Shown piece after piece: positions 1 through 7,102 of a stretch of 11,584 bases of DNA. Numbering within the stretch: position 1 is the stretch's first letter; each line of letters starts with the position of its first letter. Source of the DNA: Beijerinckiaceae bacterium (GTDB lineage Bacteria; Pseudomonadota; Alphaproteobacteria; Rhizobiales; Beijerinckiaceae); contig DAICZI010000021.1 of NCBI GenBank assembly GCA_027311205.1, forward strand, positions 1 to 11,584, in the 5' to 3' direction. The notes under the pieces were generated by a model. It was not told where the DNA came from. It searched no databases and worked only from the letters and a program-made list of their open reading frames with translations. A program made the translations under genes and the position numbers.

Positions 1-207
1 GCTCCAGGCACCGCCCTCAAAGGCGCGCCGCGCGGCAGCAACAGCGGCGTCTATGTCATGGTGATCACCAGCGGCAATCGCGGCAAAGGCAACGCCCTCG
101 GCGGGGGCGATCATCGGCAGGGCACTGCCGGAGGCGCAGGGGTGCCACGCATTGTCGATAAACACGCCCTTGGCCGGGGGGACACCAAAGGCACTGTTCT
201 TGAACAT
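1..207 (-). CDS. Aldehyde dehydrogenase family protein, N-terminal part (cut by window edge)
   Basis: The reverse strand reads 69 codons without a stop, from an ATG at 207 to the window edge. The protein begins MFKNSAFGVPPAKGVFIDNA. It continues through a segment rich in Ala, Gly and Asp and ends with AAVAAARRAFEGGAWS. The pattern FIDNxW, then an ASG turn, then a P-x-x-G-x-x-x-A strand, then a DIDAAVAAARRAF helix is the standard N-terminus of NAD(P)-dependent aldehyde dehydrogenases, which oxidise aldehydes to carboxylates. The catalytic Cys and Glu lie outside the window, so substrate and activity cannot be judged. The start is supported by a strong ribosome-binding site, GGGGGAG (212-218), four bases before the ATG. 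The gene lies downstream of the GGDEF/EAL gene on the same strand, 116 bp away, and probably has its own promoter. The family call is firm; the subfamily is unknown. Confidence 0.85.
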   Translation of the reverse strand, partial: MFKNSAFGVPPAKGVFIDNAWHPCASGSALPMIAPAEGVAFAAIAAGDHHDIDAAVAAARRAFEGGAWS

Positions 208-235
208 GGAACTCCCCCGGGTAGAGCATGCCGAA

Positions 236-264
236 CACTATGTCATCGCTGGGCTTGCGGTCAA
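236..264 (-). promoter_or_regulatory. Candidate sigma-70 promoter of the aldehyde dehydrogenase gene
   Basis: On the minus strand TTGACC (259-264) is followed after 17 bp by ATAGTG (236-241). Transcription would begin near 229, giving a leader of about 22 nt that contains the GGGGGAG ribosome-binding site. The -35 match is good and the -10 match is weak, so this is a tentative assignment. Confidence 0.3.
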
Positions 265-272
265 CGATGCAG

Positions 273-321
273 AAAAGCCAATGGTGCCACAGGCTGCATG
301 AGCCCCCCAGCTTCAGGCACC
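273..321 (-). terminator. Possible weak terminator after the GGDEF/EAL gene
   Basis: GGTGCC (283-288) and GGCACC (316-321) are inverted repeats just beyond the stop codon at 324, with a smaller GGCT/AGCC pairing inside the loop. On the minus strand the stem is followed six bases later by TTTT. The large loop and the displaced T run make this a weak candidate. Confidence 0.22.
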
Positions 322-323
322 CG

Positions 324-3236
324 TCATGCCGCCGCCATGTCCGCGCCCATCATTTTGCGGGCTTCGGCAGCGGTCACCGGCTCGCGGAAGACGTAGCCCT
401 GCGCATATTGGCAGCCCAATTGATAAAGCTCGATCACGTCGGATTCGCTTTCCGCGCCCTCCGCCACCACGTCCATGCCAAGATCATGCGCCATGCCGAC
501 AATCGAGCGCAGAATCACTGGCCTTGTGCCCTTGCCATTTTGGCGCACGAAGGATTGGTCAATCTTGATCGTGTCAAACGGGAAACGCTGCAGATAGGAC
601 AGGCTCGAAAAACCTGTTCCAAAATCATCAAGCGACAGGCCCGCGCCCAGCTCGCGAATGCGCGTCAGCATCTGCGCGGCAAATTCCGGGCTTTCCATCA
701 CCATGCTCTCGGTGAGTTCCAGTTTCAGGCTGCCACGCGTCACTTGCGTGCGGCTGAGCACATTGCGCACATCGCGCAGCAGATCATGACGCAGCAATTG
801 GCGCGAGGAAATATTGACGCTGGCAAAAATCGGCGGCGTGACATTCACCGCTTGCTGCCAGACAGCAAGTTCGCGCGCCGCGCGCTCCATCACAAAAATC
901 CCAAGGTCGATGATGAGGCCGGTTTCCTCAGCAATCGGAATGAAGGTCGTGGGCGCAATGCGACCAAGGCGCGGATGATCCCAGCGCAGCAGCGCCTCGA
1001 ATCCGGCAATGGTGCGATCCTCCAGCCGGATGATCGGTTGATAATAGACCTTCATCTCGCCGCGTTCCATCGCGCCGGCCAGATCGGTTTGCAGCACAAG
1101 CCGGTCGGTGCGCGATGCGCGCATGCCGTTGCGGAAAACCTCGATGCGGTTGCCGCCAATGCGCTTGGCGTGGCGCATCGCAATCTCGGCATCCTTGAGC
1201 ATGTCCTCACCCAGCGGATGCAATTGCGGATCATAGAGCGCCAGACCAATTGAGGCGGTGAGCGTAATGTTGCGCTGGCTCACCTCGATGGGAATAGCCA
1301 GCGCCTTGCGCACACCATCGGCAAATACAATGACCTGATCGCTTTGGGCTTCCGAGACCAGCAACATGGCGAATTGATCGCCTGACAGACGCGCCAGACA
1401 ATCTTGCGGTTTCAGCAAACGTCCCAGCCGCCGCGCCAGGGTCAGCAACACTGAATCGCCTGTCGGCAACCCGGCAGCCTCATTGATCTGCCGGAAGCGA
1501 TCAATGTCGATGGTCAGGACGGTCGGACGCAGCGAGGCATCGGCCCGCGCCAGCGCCAGCGCCGATTCGAGGCGGTCGAAAAACAGGGGACGGTTTGGCA
1601 GGCCGGTCAGGTTATCATGCACCGCATCGCGCAGCAGCCGCTCCTGCGAGACATGCGCCTCGGTCACATCGGCAAGCGTGCCTATCACCCGCACCACTTC
1701 GCCATCAGCGGCCACTACCGGGCGCGCTTTCAGATTGAACCAGAGATAATAGCCTTCATGGCTGCGCAGGCGGAAATTCTGGGCAATGCGCCCCTGGGCC
1801 TGTTCAATGACGGCATCGAGGCACGCGCGGAAATTATCACGATCATTGATGTGCAGTGTCTCGACAAAGTTGAGTGCCGGGCCATCCAGTTGGCCAGGGC
1901 GCAAGTTCAACTGGTGTGCCAACTCGCTGCTTGTATGCACATGATCCGCAGCGACGTCCCAATCAAAGATGATGTCGCCTGAACCTGCCAGCGCCAGCGC
2001 CCGCAATTCGGCATCATTGACCCCGCCATCCGAGAGGCCGCCGCCCGCGATGGCGTTCTGCATCACGGTGAAACCCACCAGCATGACAATCAGCACCAGG
2101 CCGCCAATCAGGATCGGGGAAGCAAAGGCACTGTCGATAGCGCCGCTAAGCGTGAAGCCGGCGGCAATCACCCAGGTCAGCAAAATCGACCAGGCAGGCA
2201 GCAGCATGATCGCCCGCTCATAGCGGTTCACCGCCAGAAACACGATCAGCACAAACCCGACAGCCGCCACCGTGGCGATACAGACGCGCGCCAAGGTCGC
2301 AGCAATTTGCGGCTGAAAAATTGACAGGCCGACCAGCAGGGCCAGCGCCGTCAGCCACAAGGCCGTAAAATGCGAGGCTCTGACGTGCCATGACGACAAG
2401 TTGAGCCAGGCAAACAAGAACACCGTCATGGTCGCGGCAAGAATAGTCTCGGTTGCGGCTCGCAAGACCGGGCCGTGATGCTGGGCAAACACGAAAATCT
2501 GGCCCAGAAAGCCAAAATCGAGGCTGACATAGACGAGCACCGCCCAGGCCAGCGCCGCCGCTGCCGGAAACATCACGCCGCGACGCACGACGAAAACAAT
2601 CGTCAGGAACAGTGCCAGCAGTGCCGAAATGCCAATGATTATGCCCTTGTAAAGCGCAAGGCTGATCTGCCCGTCCTTGTAGGCGGTAGGGCGCCACAGT
2701 GTCAGTTGTGGCAGCGCCTTGGTGCGCAACTCGCCCACATAGGTCACTGTCGATCCAGGATCGAGGGTCAGGCGGAAAATGTCGGCGTCGGGGGAGGCCT
2801 GCCGCACCGGGGCAAAACCCTGGCTGGCGGTGAGCGCCACAATCCGGCCCGAACCGAGATCCGGCGCAAGAATGCCAGAGCCGACTAGTCGAAAATGCGG
2901 GGCCACAAGCAAGCGTTCAAGTTGTTCGCTGGTGTCATTGGTCAGCGAAATGGTGAACCATTCCGGCGAAGTGCCCGGATGGCTGGACGACACTTCAATC
3001 CGCCGCACAATGCCATCCGCGCCTGGCGCGGTCGCAACCTGAATTTGGTTGCCGCTGGCGGCATAAAGCTGAATCATGTGGGTGAGATCGATCGCGGCCG
3101 TCTTGAGCGGCACACGTACGGACACAGCGCGCGGTGAATCAGCACCCGCCGCCGCAACAGGCCGCACCGGGCCCAACAGCAGCGCCAAGATCGCCAGACC
3201 CAGAAGCAAAAATCGTTGCATATTTGGCAAATTCAC
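324..3236 (-). CDS. 7TMR-DISM / PAS / GGDEF / EAL membrane protein, probable c-di-GMP phosphodiesterase
   Basis: This is a 970-residue inner-membrane signalling protein. Residues 1-30 form a signal peptide ending in VAAA. Residues 31 to about 190 are a periplasmic domain, and about 194-395 hold seven or so hydrophobic helices of the 7TMR-DISM type. A PAS domain (about 408-525) is followed by GGDEF (about 535-700) and EAL (about 712-955). The cyclase signature is degenerate: SGDQF at 618-622, with KPQD in place of the RxxD inhibitory site at 609-612. The EAL half keeps its key residues: E747 of EALLRW, N808, E840, D870 and D871 of DDFGTG, K891, D893, E926 and QGY (946-948). The expected role is therefore hydrolysis of c-di-GMP to pGpG, perhaps with the GGDEF domain as a GTP sensor (inference). 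The start is GTG at 3236, with a weak GAAG upstream. The ATG at 3221 would also leave an intact signal peptide. rsmE lies 142 bp upstream on the same strand. Confidence 0.93.
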   Translation of the reverse strand: MNLPNMQRFLLLGLAILALLLGPVRPVAAAGADSPRAVSVRVPLKTAAIDLTHMIQLYAASGNQIQVATAPGADGIVRRIEVSSSHPGTSPEWFTISLTNDTSEQLERLLVAPHFRLVGSGILAPDLGSGRIVALTASQGFAPVRQASPDADIFRLTLDPGSTVTYVGELRTKALPQLTLWRPTAYKDGQISLALYKGIIIGISALLALFLTIVFVVRRGVMFPAAAALAWAVLVYVSLDFGFLGQIFVFAQHHGPVLRAATETILAATMTVFLFAWLNLSSWHVRASHFTALWLTALALLVGLSIFQPQIAATLARVCIATVAAVGFVLIVFLAVNRYERAIMLLPAWSILLTWVIAAGFTLSGAIDSAFASPILIGGLVLIVMLVGFTVMQNAIAGGGLSDGGVNDAELRALALAGSGDIIFDWDVAADHVHTSSELAHQLNLRPGQLDGPALNFVETLHINDRDNFRACLDAVIEQAQGRIAQNFRLRSHEGYYLWFNLKARPVVAADGEVVRVIGTLADVTEAHVSQERLLRDAVHDNLTGLPNRPLFFDRLESALALARADASLRPTVLTIDIDRFRQINEAAGLPTGDSVLLTLARRLGRLLKPQDCLARLSGDQFAMLLVSEAQSDQVIVFADGVRKALAIPIEVSQRNITLTASIGLALYDPQLHPLGEDMLKDAEIAMRHAKRIGGNRIEVFRNGMRASRTDRLVLQTDLAGAMERGEMKVYYQPIIRLEDRTIAGFEALLRWDHPRLGRIAPTTFIPIAEETGLIIDLGIFVMERAARELAVWQQAVNVTPPIFASVNISSRQLLRHDLLRDVRNVLSRTQVTRGSLKLELTESMVMESPEFAAQMLTRIRELGAGLSLDDFGTGFSSLSYLQRFPFDTIKIDQSFVRQNGKGTRPVILRSIVGMAHDLGMDVVAEGAESESDVIELYQLGCQYAQGYVFREPVTAAEARKMMGADMAAA

Positions 3237-3278
3237 TGAACTTCACGGCAAAAAAATGGGGATCTGCTGTCAACCGTC

Positions 3279-3298
3279 ATCATACCAAACCTTGCAAG
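3279..3298 (-). promoter_or_regulatory. Candidate extended -10 promoter of the GGDEF/EAL gene with an adjacent palindrome
   Basis: The minus strand carries TGGTATGAT (3279-3287), an extended -10 of the TGnTATAAT type with no good -35. Transcription would start near 3272, about 36 nt before the GTG start. Directly upstream is the perfect 8-bp palindrome CTTGCAAG (3291-3298), placed where an operator or activator site could sit. No regulator is identified. Confidence 0.3.
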
Positions 3299-3350
3299 TT
3301 TCCCCGGGTTCATCTCGCATGGCGCAGGGCAGCCTGTCAAAACATGGGCT

Positions 3351-3368
3351 TGCGCCGGGCGAGGCGCA
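3351..3368 (-). terminator. Hairpin just after rsmE, possible terminator
   Basis: TGCGCC (3351-3356) and GGCGCA (3363-3368) pair perfectly around a six-base loop, ten bases beyond the rsmE stop codon. On the minus strand a TTTT run comes only eight bases after the stem. It may be a weak terminator or only an RNA 3'-end stabiliser. Confidence 0.3.
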
Positions 3369-3378
3369 CCAACAGGGT

Positions 3379-4116
3379 TCACGTGTCGGTGGCGGCCTGC
3401 ACCAGCGCCAGCGCGGCGACGGCGGCGGTGTCAGCCCGCAAAATCCGTGGCCCCAGCGAAATCCGCCGGACAAGTGGTTGCGCCAGAATTGTAGCGCGCT
3501 CGTCCGGACTGAATCCACCTTCAGGGCCGATCAGCAGGGCCAGGGTCGGCGCGGCTTTCAGACCGGTCAAAACCTGCATCGGGTCTCCAGCTGGCGCGTC
3601 TTCGTCGGCAAAAATCAGGGCTTCGGTTGGGGGCCTTTGGCGGAGCCAGTCAACCAGGGTGCAGGGTGGGATCACCAGTGGCACCTGCAGGACTCCGCAC
3701 TGCTCGCAGGCTTCGATGACATTGGCGCGCATCCGCTCTTCGTTGACGCGGGCCACTTGCGTGCGCGCCGTCAGAACCGGCACCAGCCGCGTCGCGCCCA
3801 TTTCGGTTGCCTTTTGCACCATGTAATCAAGGCGAGCGTGCTTGAGCGGCGCAAAAGCCAACGTCACGGCGCGGGCCGCAGGCTGGGGCCGTGCCATCCC
3901 GACCATCCGCAATCTGGCCTCGCGCTTGCCGGTGCGCTCAAGAGTCGCGCGCCATTCGCCGCCGACGCCATCAAACACCAGCAGCGCCGCACCATCGTCC
4001 AGACGCAGCACGTTGAGCAAATAGTGGCTCTGGTCACGCCCGGGCGCGAGCAGAATCCCGTTCTCCAGCGGGCCGGGCACGAAAAGGCGACAGGCGGCAG
4101 CAGCGTCATGAGGCAT
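3379..4116 (-). CDS. rsmE: 16S rRNA (uracil(1498)-N(3))-methyltransferase RsmE
   Basis: This 245-residue SPOUT-class enzyme methylates N3 of U1498 in 16S rRNA using S-adenosylmethionine. An N-terminal PUA-like RNA-binding domain (about 8-75) contains HYLLNVLRL (31-39) and FDGVGGEWRA. The SPOUT domain shows KHARLDYMVQKATEMGA (92-108), EACEQC (135-140), the cofactor loop LIGPEGGFSPDE (195-206) and the knot segment LGPRILRADTA (221-231). The last motif usually ends in ETA; Asp replaces Glu here. The reading frame stays open far upstream of 4116. I chose the ATG at 4116 because family members begin with a similar MxPHD-type sequence and the resulting length is normal. An upstream ATG at 4158 overlaps a candidate -10 box and would add 14 unconserved residues. 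Neither start has a good ribosome-binding site. The gene is divergent from the secreted-protein/ubiA pair. Confidence 0.93.
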   Translation of the reverse strand: MPHDAAAACRLFVPGPLENGILLAPGRDQSHYLLNVLRLDDGAALLVFDGVGGEWRATLERTGKREARLRMVGMARPQPAARAVTLAFAPLKHARLDYMVQKATEMGATRLVPVLTARTQVARVNEERMRANVIEACEQCGVLQVPLVIPPCTLVDWLRQRPPTEALIFADEDAPAGDPMQVLTGLKAAPTLALLIGPEGGFSPDERATILAQPLVRRISLGPRILRADTAAVAALALVQAATDT

Positions 4117-4156
4117 GGGCGGAGGACTTTCGGAACCAAAGGGTGCAGTTCTGGCC

Positions 4157-4185
4157 ATAATGTCGCAAACATTCTTGTTTTTGAA
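4157..4185 (-). promoter_or_regulatory. Candidate promoter of rsmE
   Basis: On the minus strand TTCAAA (4180-4185) and CATTAT (4157-4162) are separated by exactly 17 bp, each matching four of six consensus bases. Transcription would start near 4150, about 34 nt before the ATG at 4116. This argues against the in-frame ATG at 4158 as the start. Confidence 0.35.
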
Positions 4186-4218
4186 GCCCGGCGCGCAGCG
4201 CAGTTGCCGCCACAATTC

Positions 4219-4247
4219 TTGCGGATTGCTGCGCGATAGTGGATAAG
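4219..4247 (+). promoter_or_regulatory. Candidate promoter of the secreted protein / ubiA pair
   Basis: TTGCGG (4219-4224) and GATAAG (4242-4247) are 17 bp apart on the plus strand. Transcription would begin near 4254, leaving a leader of about 60 nt before the GTG start at 4313. The match is moderate at both boxes. Confidence 0.28.
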
Positions 4248-4312
4248 ACACTTGCGCGCCGCCGACAATGTGGCGGTGGCTGTGAGCCGGTTTGATGTGC
4301 GGAGAGTTGCCT

Positions 4313-4765
4313 GTGGTGCAGAAAAAAACGATTCTGGCAGCGGCGCTGCTGGTATGTGCTGGTTCGGCGTTCTTGCAGCCCGCGTCAGCACTTGACTGCC
4401 AGAATGACATTTCTGGCTTGATCAAGACGCGCTTGTCGCTCGTTAGTGCGCTGAACCGGTCCATGAAAGCTACCCACGGCAAGCTCAATCCCATCACTGC
4501 CTGTCCGATGCTGCGTCGCCTGTCAGCGGTGGAAAGCCGGATGGCGTCGTATTTCAAGGCCAACGGCGCCTGGTGTCACATTCCCGATACGGCCATCGTC
4601 GGCATCACCAAGGCGCATGCCAATGATACCGCCATGGCAGGAAAAGCCTGCGCCTTTGCGGTGAAAATCAAGAAAATGCAAGCCCAGCGCGCAGCGGGCA
4701 TGCGTCAGCAGGAGCAGCAATTGCTGCAGCAACAGGCACCGCAACTTCCGCGCGGGCCGCTGTGA
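4313..4765 (+). CDS. Small secreted four-cysteine protein of unknown function
   Basis: I do not recognise this 150-residue protein. Its first 26 residues form a typical Sec signal peptide: a KK pair, a hydrophobic stretch ILAAALLVCAGSAFL, and an ASA cleavage site before LDCQ. The mature part would be exported to the periplasm. It has exactly four cysteines (C29, C64, C88, C113), an even number that suits two disulfides. The C-terminal tail from about residue 121 is rich in Gln and Ala (RQQEQQLLQQQ) and may form a coiled coil. The start was chosen from the ribosome-binding site GGAGAG (4301-4306), which lies six bases before GTG 4313. GTG 4316 is also possible, while an ATG at 4295 precedes the site. 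The stop is 10 bp before the ubiA start, so the two are probably co-transcribed. Whether it helps a membrane or quinone process is unknown. Confidence 0.75.
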   Translation: MVQKKTILAAALLVCAGSAFLQPASALDCQNDISGLIKTRLSLVSALNRSMKATHGKLNPITACPMLRRLSAVESRMASYFKANGAWCHIPDTAIVGITKAHANDTAMAGKACAFAVKIKKMQAQRAAGMRQQEQQLLQQQAPQLPRGPL

Positions 4766-4775
4766 GCCCTGACGC

Positions 4776-5720
4776 GTGAGCGGCGGCGCAGACGGTCCGG
4801 GGGCAGGCCTGCCCGATACTGATCAAGCCAGCCTCGCCGCCAGGCTGGCACCGGGGCGCTTGCAGGCCCTCGCGCAATTGGCGCGGCTGGATCGCCCGAT
4901 TGGCTGGCAATTGTTGCTGGCTCCCTGCTGGTGGTCGAGCGCACTGGCCTCGGTCGCGCGCCACAGCGGGCCTGCCTGGAGCCAACTCGTGCTGCTCGCG
5001 CTCGGGGCGATTGTCATGCGCGGTGCCGGTTCAACCTATAATGATATCATCGACCGGCATATTGATGCCGGCGTCGAGCGCACCCGCAACCGCCCCCTGC
5101 CTTCGGGCCGCATCAGCCCCAAAGGCGCAGCGATTTTCATGGTGATGGAGGCGCTGGCCGGTCTGGCGATTTTGCTGACGTTCAACCGCTTCACCATGGG
5201 GCTGGGCGTGGCATCGCTGGCCATTGTCGCTGTTTATCCCTTCATGAAACGCATCACCTCCTGGCCGCAACTGGTGCTGGGGCTGGCTTTTGCCTGGGGG
5301 GGGCTGATGGGCTGGTCGGGACAAATGGCCAATGTGGCGCTGCCCAGTCTGGCGCTCTACGCCGCCGCCATCGCCTGGACGATCGGTTACGACACAATCT
5401 ACGCCCTGCAGGACAGCCGCGATGATGCCATCATCGGCGTGCGTTCAACCGCCCGCTTGTTCAGTGGCCACGTGCGGCAGGCGGTTGGCCTGCTTTACGC
5501 GTTGGCGGTGATGCTGGCAGCCTTGGCCCTGGCGCGTGTGGGCACCGGGCTGCCTGGCTGGCTCGGCCTTGCCGCCTTTGCCGGTCATCTAGGCTGGCAG
5601 ATCACCAGGATCAACGAGGCCGATGGTGCGGGCGCCCTGCGGCTGTTTCGGGCCAACCGCGATGCTGGCATGTTGCTGTTCCTCGGCCTGCTGGCGCAGG
5701 CGCTGATCGATCACATCTGA
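4776..5720 (+). CDS. ubiA: 4-hydroxybenzoate polyprenyltransferase UbiA
   Basis: This 314-residue integral membrane protein belongs to the UbiA prenyltransferase family, which joins a polyprenyl chain to 4-hydroxybenzoate in ubiquinone synthesis. The cytoplasmic N-terminus leads into LARLDRPIGWQLLLAPCWW (35-53), a hallmark of bacterial UbiA. The first Mg-diphosphate motif is N89-D90-xx-D93-xxx-D97, followed by RTRNRPLPSG (102-111). The second is YDTIYALQDSRDD (205-217). About eight or nine hydrophobic segments cover the rest, ending with ANRDAGMLLFLGL. The start is GTG at 4776 without a clear ribosome-binding site. It lies 10 bp after the upstream stop, so translational coupling is likely. 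Its 3' end converges on the aminotransferase gene, 79 bp away. A different aromatic acceptor is possible but unlikely given the sequence. Confidence 0.93.
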   Translation: MSGGADGPGAGLPDTDQASLAARLAPGRLQALAQLARLDRPIGWQLLLAPCWWSSALASVARHSGPAWSQLVLLALGAIVMRGAGSTYNDIIDRHIDAGVERTRNRPLPSGRISPKGAAIFMVMEALAGLAILLTFNRFTMGLGVASLAIVAVYPFMKRITSWPQLVLGLAFAWGGLMGWSGQMANVALPSLALYAAAIAWTIGYDTIYALQDSRDDAIIGVRSTARLFSGHVRQAVGLLYALAVMLAALALARVGTGLPGWLGLAAFAGHLGWQITRINEADGAGALRLFRANRDAGMLLFLGLLAQALIDHI

Positions 5721-5799
5721 GGTTTCAGTCCGGAGTTGCAAACCCCGGTCATCAAGGCAATGTTGCCAGAAAAGCGCGGCCCCCAGACAAGCGCGGCCG
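5721..5799. other. Convergent intergenic gap between ubiA and the aminotransferase gene
   Basis: This 79-bp gap lies between the two stop codons. It contains a direct repeat AAGCGCGGCC (5772-5781 and 5789-5798) but no hairpin with a T run in either direction. Transcripts from the two sides may overlap here. Confidence 0.5.
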
Positions 5800-7023
5800 C
5801 TATGAGCGCCGCTGCTGGGCCAGCCAGCCTGTCAAGCGGCGGGCAGCCTCCGCTATATCACCCGGCTTGGGAGCAAAGCACATGCGCACAAAGCCTTCTC
5901 CTCCTGGCCCGAAGGCTGAGCCCGGCGCGACGCCAACGTTGGCTTCTTCCACCAGGCGCAGCGCCAGCGCCCTGGTATCGTCATAGCCGTTCAGGCGAGC
6001 ATAAAGATAAAACGCGCCCTGCGGAGGCGCAAAATCAACCCCGCCGATTTGAGTGAGCGCCGCACAGAGCATGTCCCGGTTGGCAGCGCAGCGCCGTGCC
6101 TGCGCCAGCAAAAATTCATCGCCATGCTCAAGCGCGACGATGGCTGCCCGCTGGATCGGTACAGGCACGCCTGAAGTGCTGTACTGGATCAGGTTCGCAA
6201 TTTCCGGCTCCAGCACGGCCGGGGCTTCAAGCCAGCCAATGCGCAGCCCGGTCATCGCCCAGTTTTTTGACAGCGTCTGGATGAACATCACCTTGTCATC
6301 GGCGGTAATAATGTCATGAAACGAGGGCGCACGCGGGCCATTATAGAAGAGACGGCCATAAATCTCGTCGGCGATAATCCACAATCCATGCCGCCGGGCG
6401 AGATCAAGCACCGCCGCCAGTTCGTCGTTGGTCGCAACCCAGCCTGTCGGGTTGGCCGGAGAGTTGATGACAATTACCTTGGCCGCGGGTGTGATGGCGC
6501 GTGCCATGGCTTCCAGATCGAGCGACCAGAGCATCGTCTGGCCGGTACCCTGGACCTGCATCGGCACCTGCCGGACTTGCGCCCCTGCGACGGTGAAAGC
6601 GCCAAGAAAATTGGGCCACGCCGGGGTCGGCACAATCACCTCATCGCCAAGGCCCGCCACCAGGCGCGTCGCCACTTGCAGCGCGTGCATGCCGCCAATG
6701 GTGACAAAAAACCGTTCCGGCCCAAAACTGCCCTGATCATCAGCGAACGGAGTGCCGTAGGCCCGCGTCATGTAGGCAGCCATGGCTTGGCGCAGTTCCG
6801 GCAAGCCGCATTGCCATGTGTAAAACGTCTCACCTTCGGCCAGCGATTTGGTGATAGCCGCGCAGATGAAATCTGGCGTCGGCGCATCCCCTTCGCCCAC
6901 CCAAAGCGGGATCAAGCCCTGACGGCCGCGGCCGGCATCAAACACTTCGACAATGCCGCTGGACGGCACCGCCAGAACTTCGGGCCGCAAATTGAGGCCG
7001 AGGGCGGCAAGACTGGACTTCAT
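5800..7023 (-). CDS. Class I/II PLP-dependent aminotransferase
   Basis: This 407-residue fold-type I aminotransferase moves an amino group between an amino acid and a 2-oxo acid in the cytoplasm. Visible residues include the substrate-side ETFYTW (Y68), the phosphate-loop region TIGGMHALQ (108-116), AWPNF with the stacking aromatic W136, NSPANPTG (N191), ADEIYGRLFY (D219, Y222), the Schiff-base lysine K253 in TLSKNWAMTGLRIGW with R261, and the carboxylate-binding R380 in GFVRMCFA. All catalytic positions are present, so it should be active. The sequence resembles the aspartate/aromatic aminotransferase superfamily, but I cannot assign the substrate. The ATG at 7023 is chosen because the conserved region begins just after it and AAGG lies nine bases upstream. 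The frame extends further upstream into the mscL terminator, which is not plausible coding. No promoter is visible in the 31 bp between that terminator and the start. Confidence 0.9.
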   Translation of the reverse strand: MKSSLAALGLNLRPEVLAVPSSGIVEVFDAGRGRQGLIPLWVGEGDAPTPDFICAAITKSLAEGETFYTWQCGLPELRQAMAAYMTRAYGTPFADDQGSFGPERFFVTIGGMHALQVATRLVAGLGDEVIVPTPAWPNFLGAFTVAGAQVRQVPMQVQGTGQTMLWSLDLEAMARAITPAAKVIVINSPANPTGWVATNDELAAVLDLARRHGLWIIADEIYGRLFYNGPRAPSFHDIITADDKVMFIQTLSKNWAMTGLRIGWLEAPAVLEPEIANLIQYSTSGVPVPIQRAAIVALEHGDEFLLAQARRCAANRDMLCAALTQIGGVDFAPPQGAFYLYARLNGYDDTRALALRLVEEANVGVAPGSAFGPGGEGFVRMCFAPKPGDIAEAARRLTGWLAQQRRS

Positions 7024-7050
7024 CGACGATGACCTTGATTCTGCGATACC

Positions 7051-7077
7051 AAAACGCGGCCCTCGATCAGGGCCGCG
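7051..7077 (-). terminator. Rho-independent terminator of mscL
   Basis: CGCGGCCCT (7055-7063) and AGGGCCGCG (7069-7077) form a perfect 9-bp, nearly all-GC stem with a five-base loop. On the minus strand it is followed immediately by TTTT (7051-7054). It lies 43 bp beyond the mscL stop codon and only 31 bp before the aminotransferase start. The T run is on the minus-strand side only, which sets the direction. Confidence 0.8.
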
Positions 7078-7078
7078 C

Positions 7079-7102
7079 TGGCTCAATGGATGGCTCAATG
7101 GA
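7079..7102. repeat. Perfect 12-bp tandem repeat between mscL and its terminator
   Basis: The unit TGGCTCAATGGA occurs twice head to tail (7079-7090 and 7091-7102) with no mismatch. It lies in the non-coding stretch between the mscL stop codon and the terminator stem. It could be a recent slippage duplication or a paired binding site. Confidence 0.85.

Noticed and set aside
228..1253. A 341-codon plus-strand open frame opposite the EAL domain
   Set aside because: It is antisense to strongly conserved EAL codons. Its protein is rich in His, Arg and Gln with no recognisable motif, as expected for a shadow frame in GC-rich DNA.
3076..4239. A 387-codon plus-strand open frame opposite rsmE
   Set aside because: It covers the antisense of the well-conserved rsmE gene plus its flanks. 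It has low-complexity Gly/Arg/Gln composition and no family resemblance.
4117..4563. N-terminal extension of rsmE (open frame up to 4563)
   Set aside because: The extension runs antisense through the secreted-protein gene and the divergent promoter region. It carries no conserved domain and would make the protein 394 residues against about 245 for the family.
5721..5799. Bidirectional terminator between ubiA and the aminotransferase gene
   Set aside because: I found only a short direct repeat and a poor five-base inverted repeat (GGTTT/AAACC) with a long loop and no T run.
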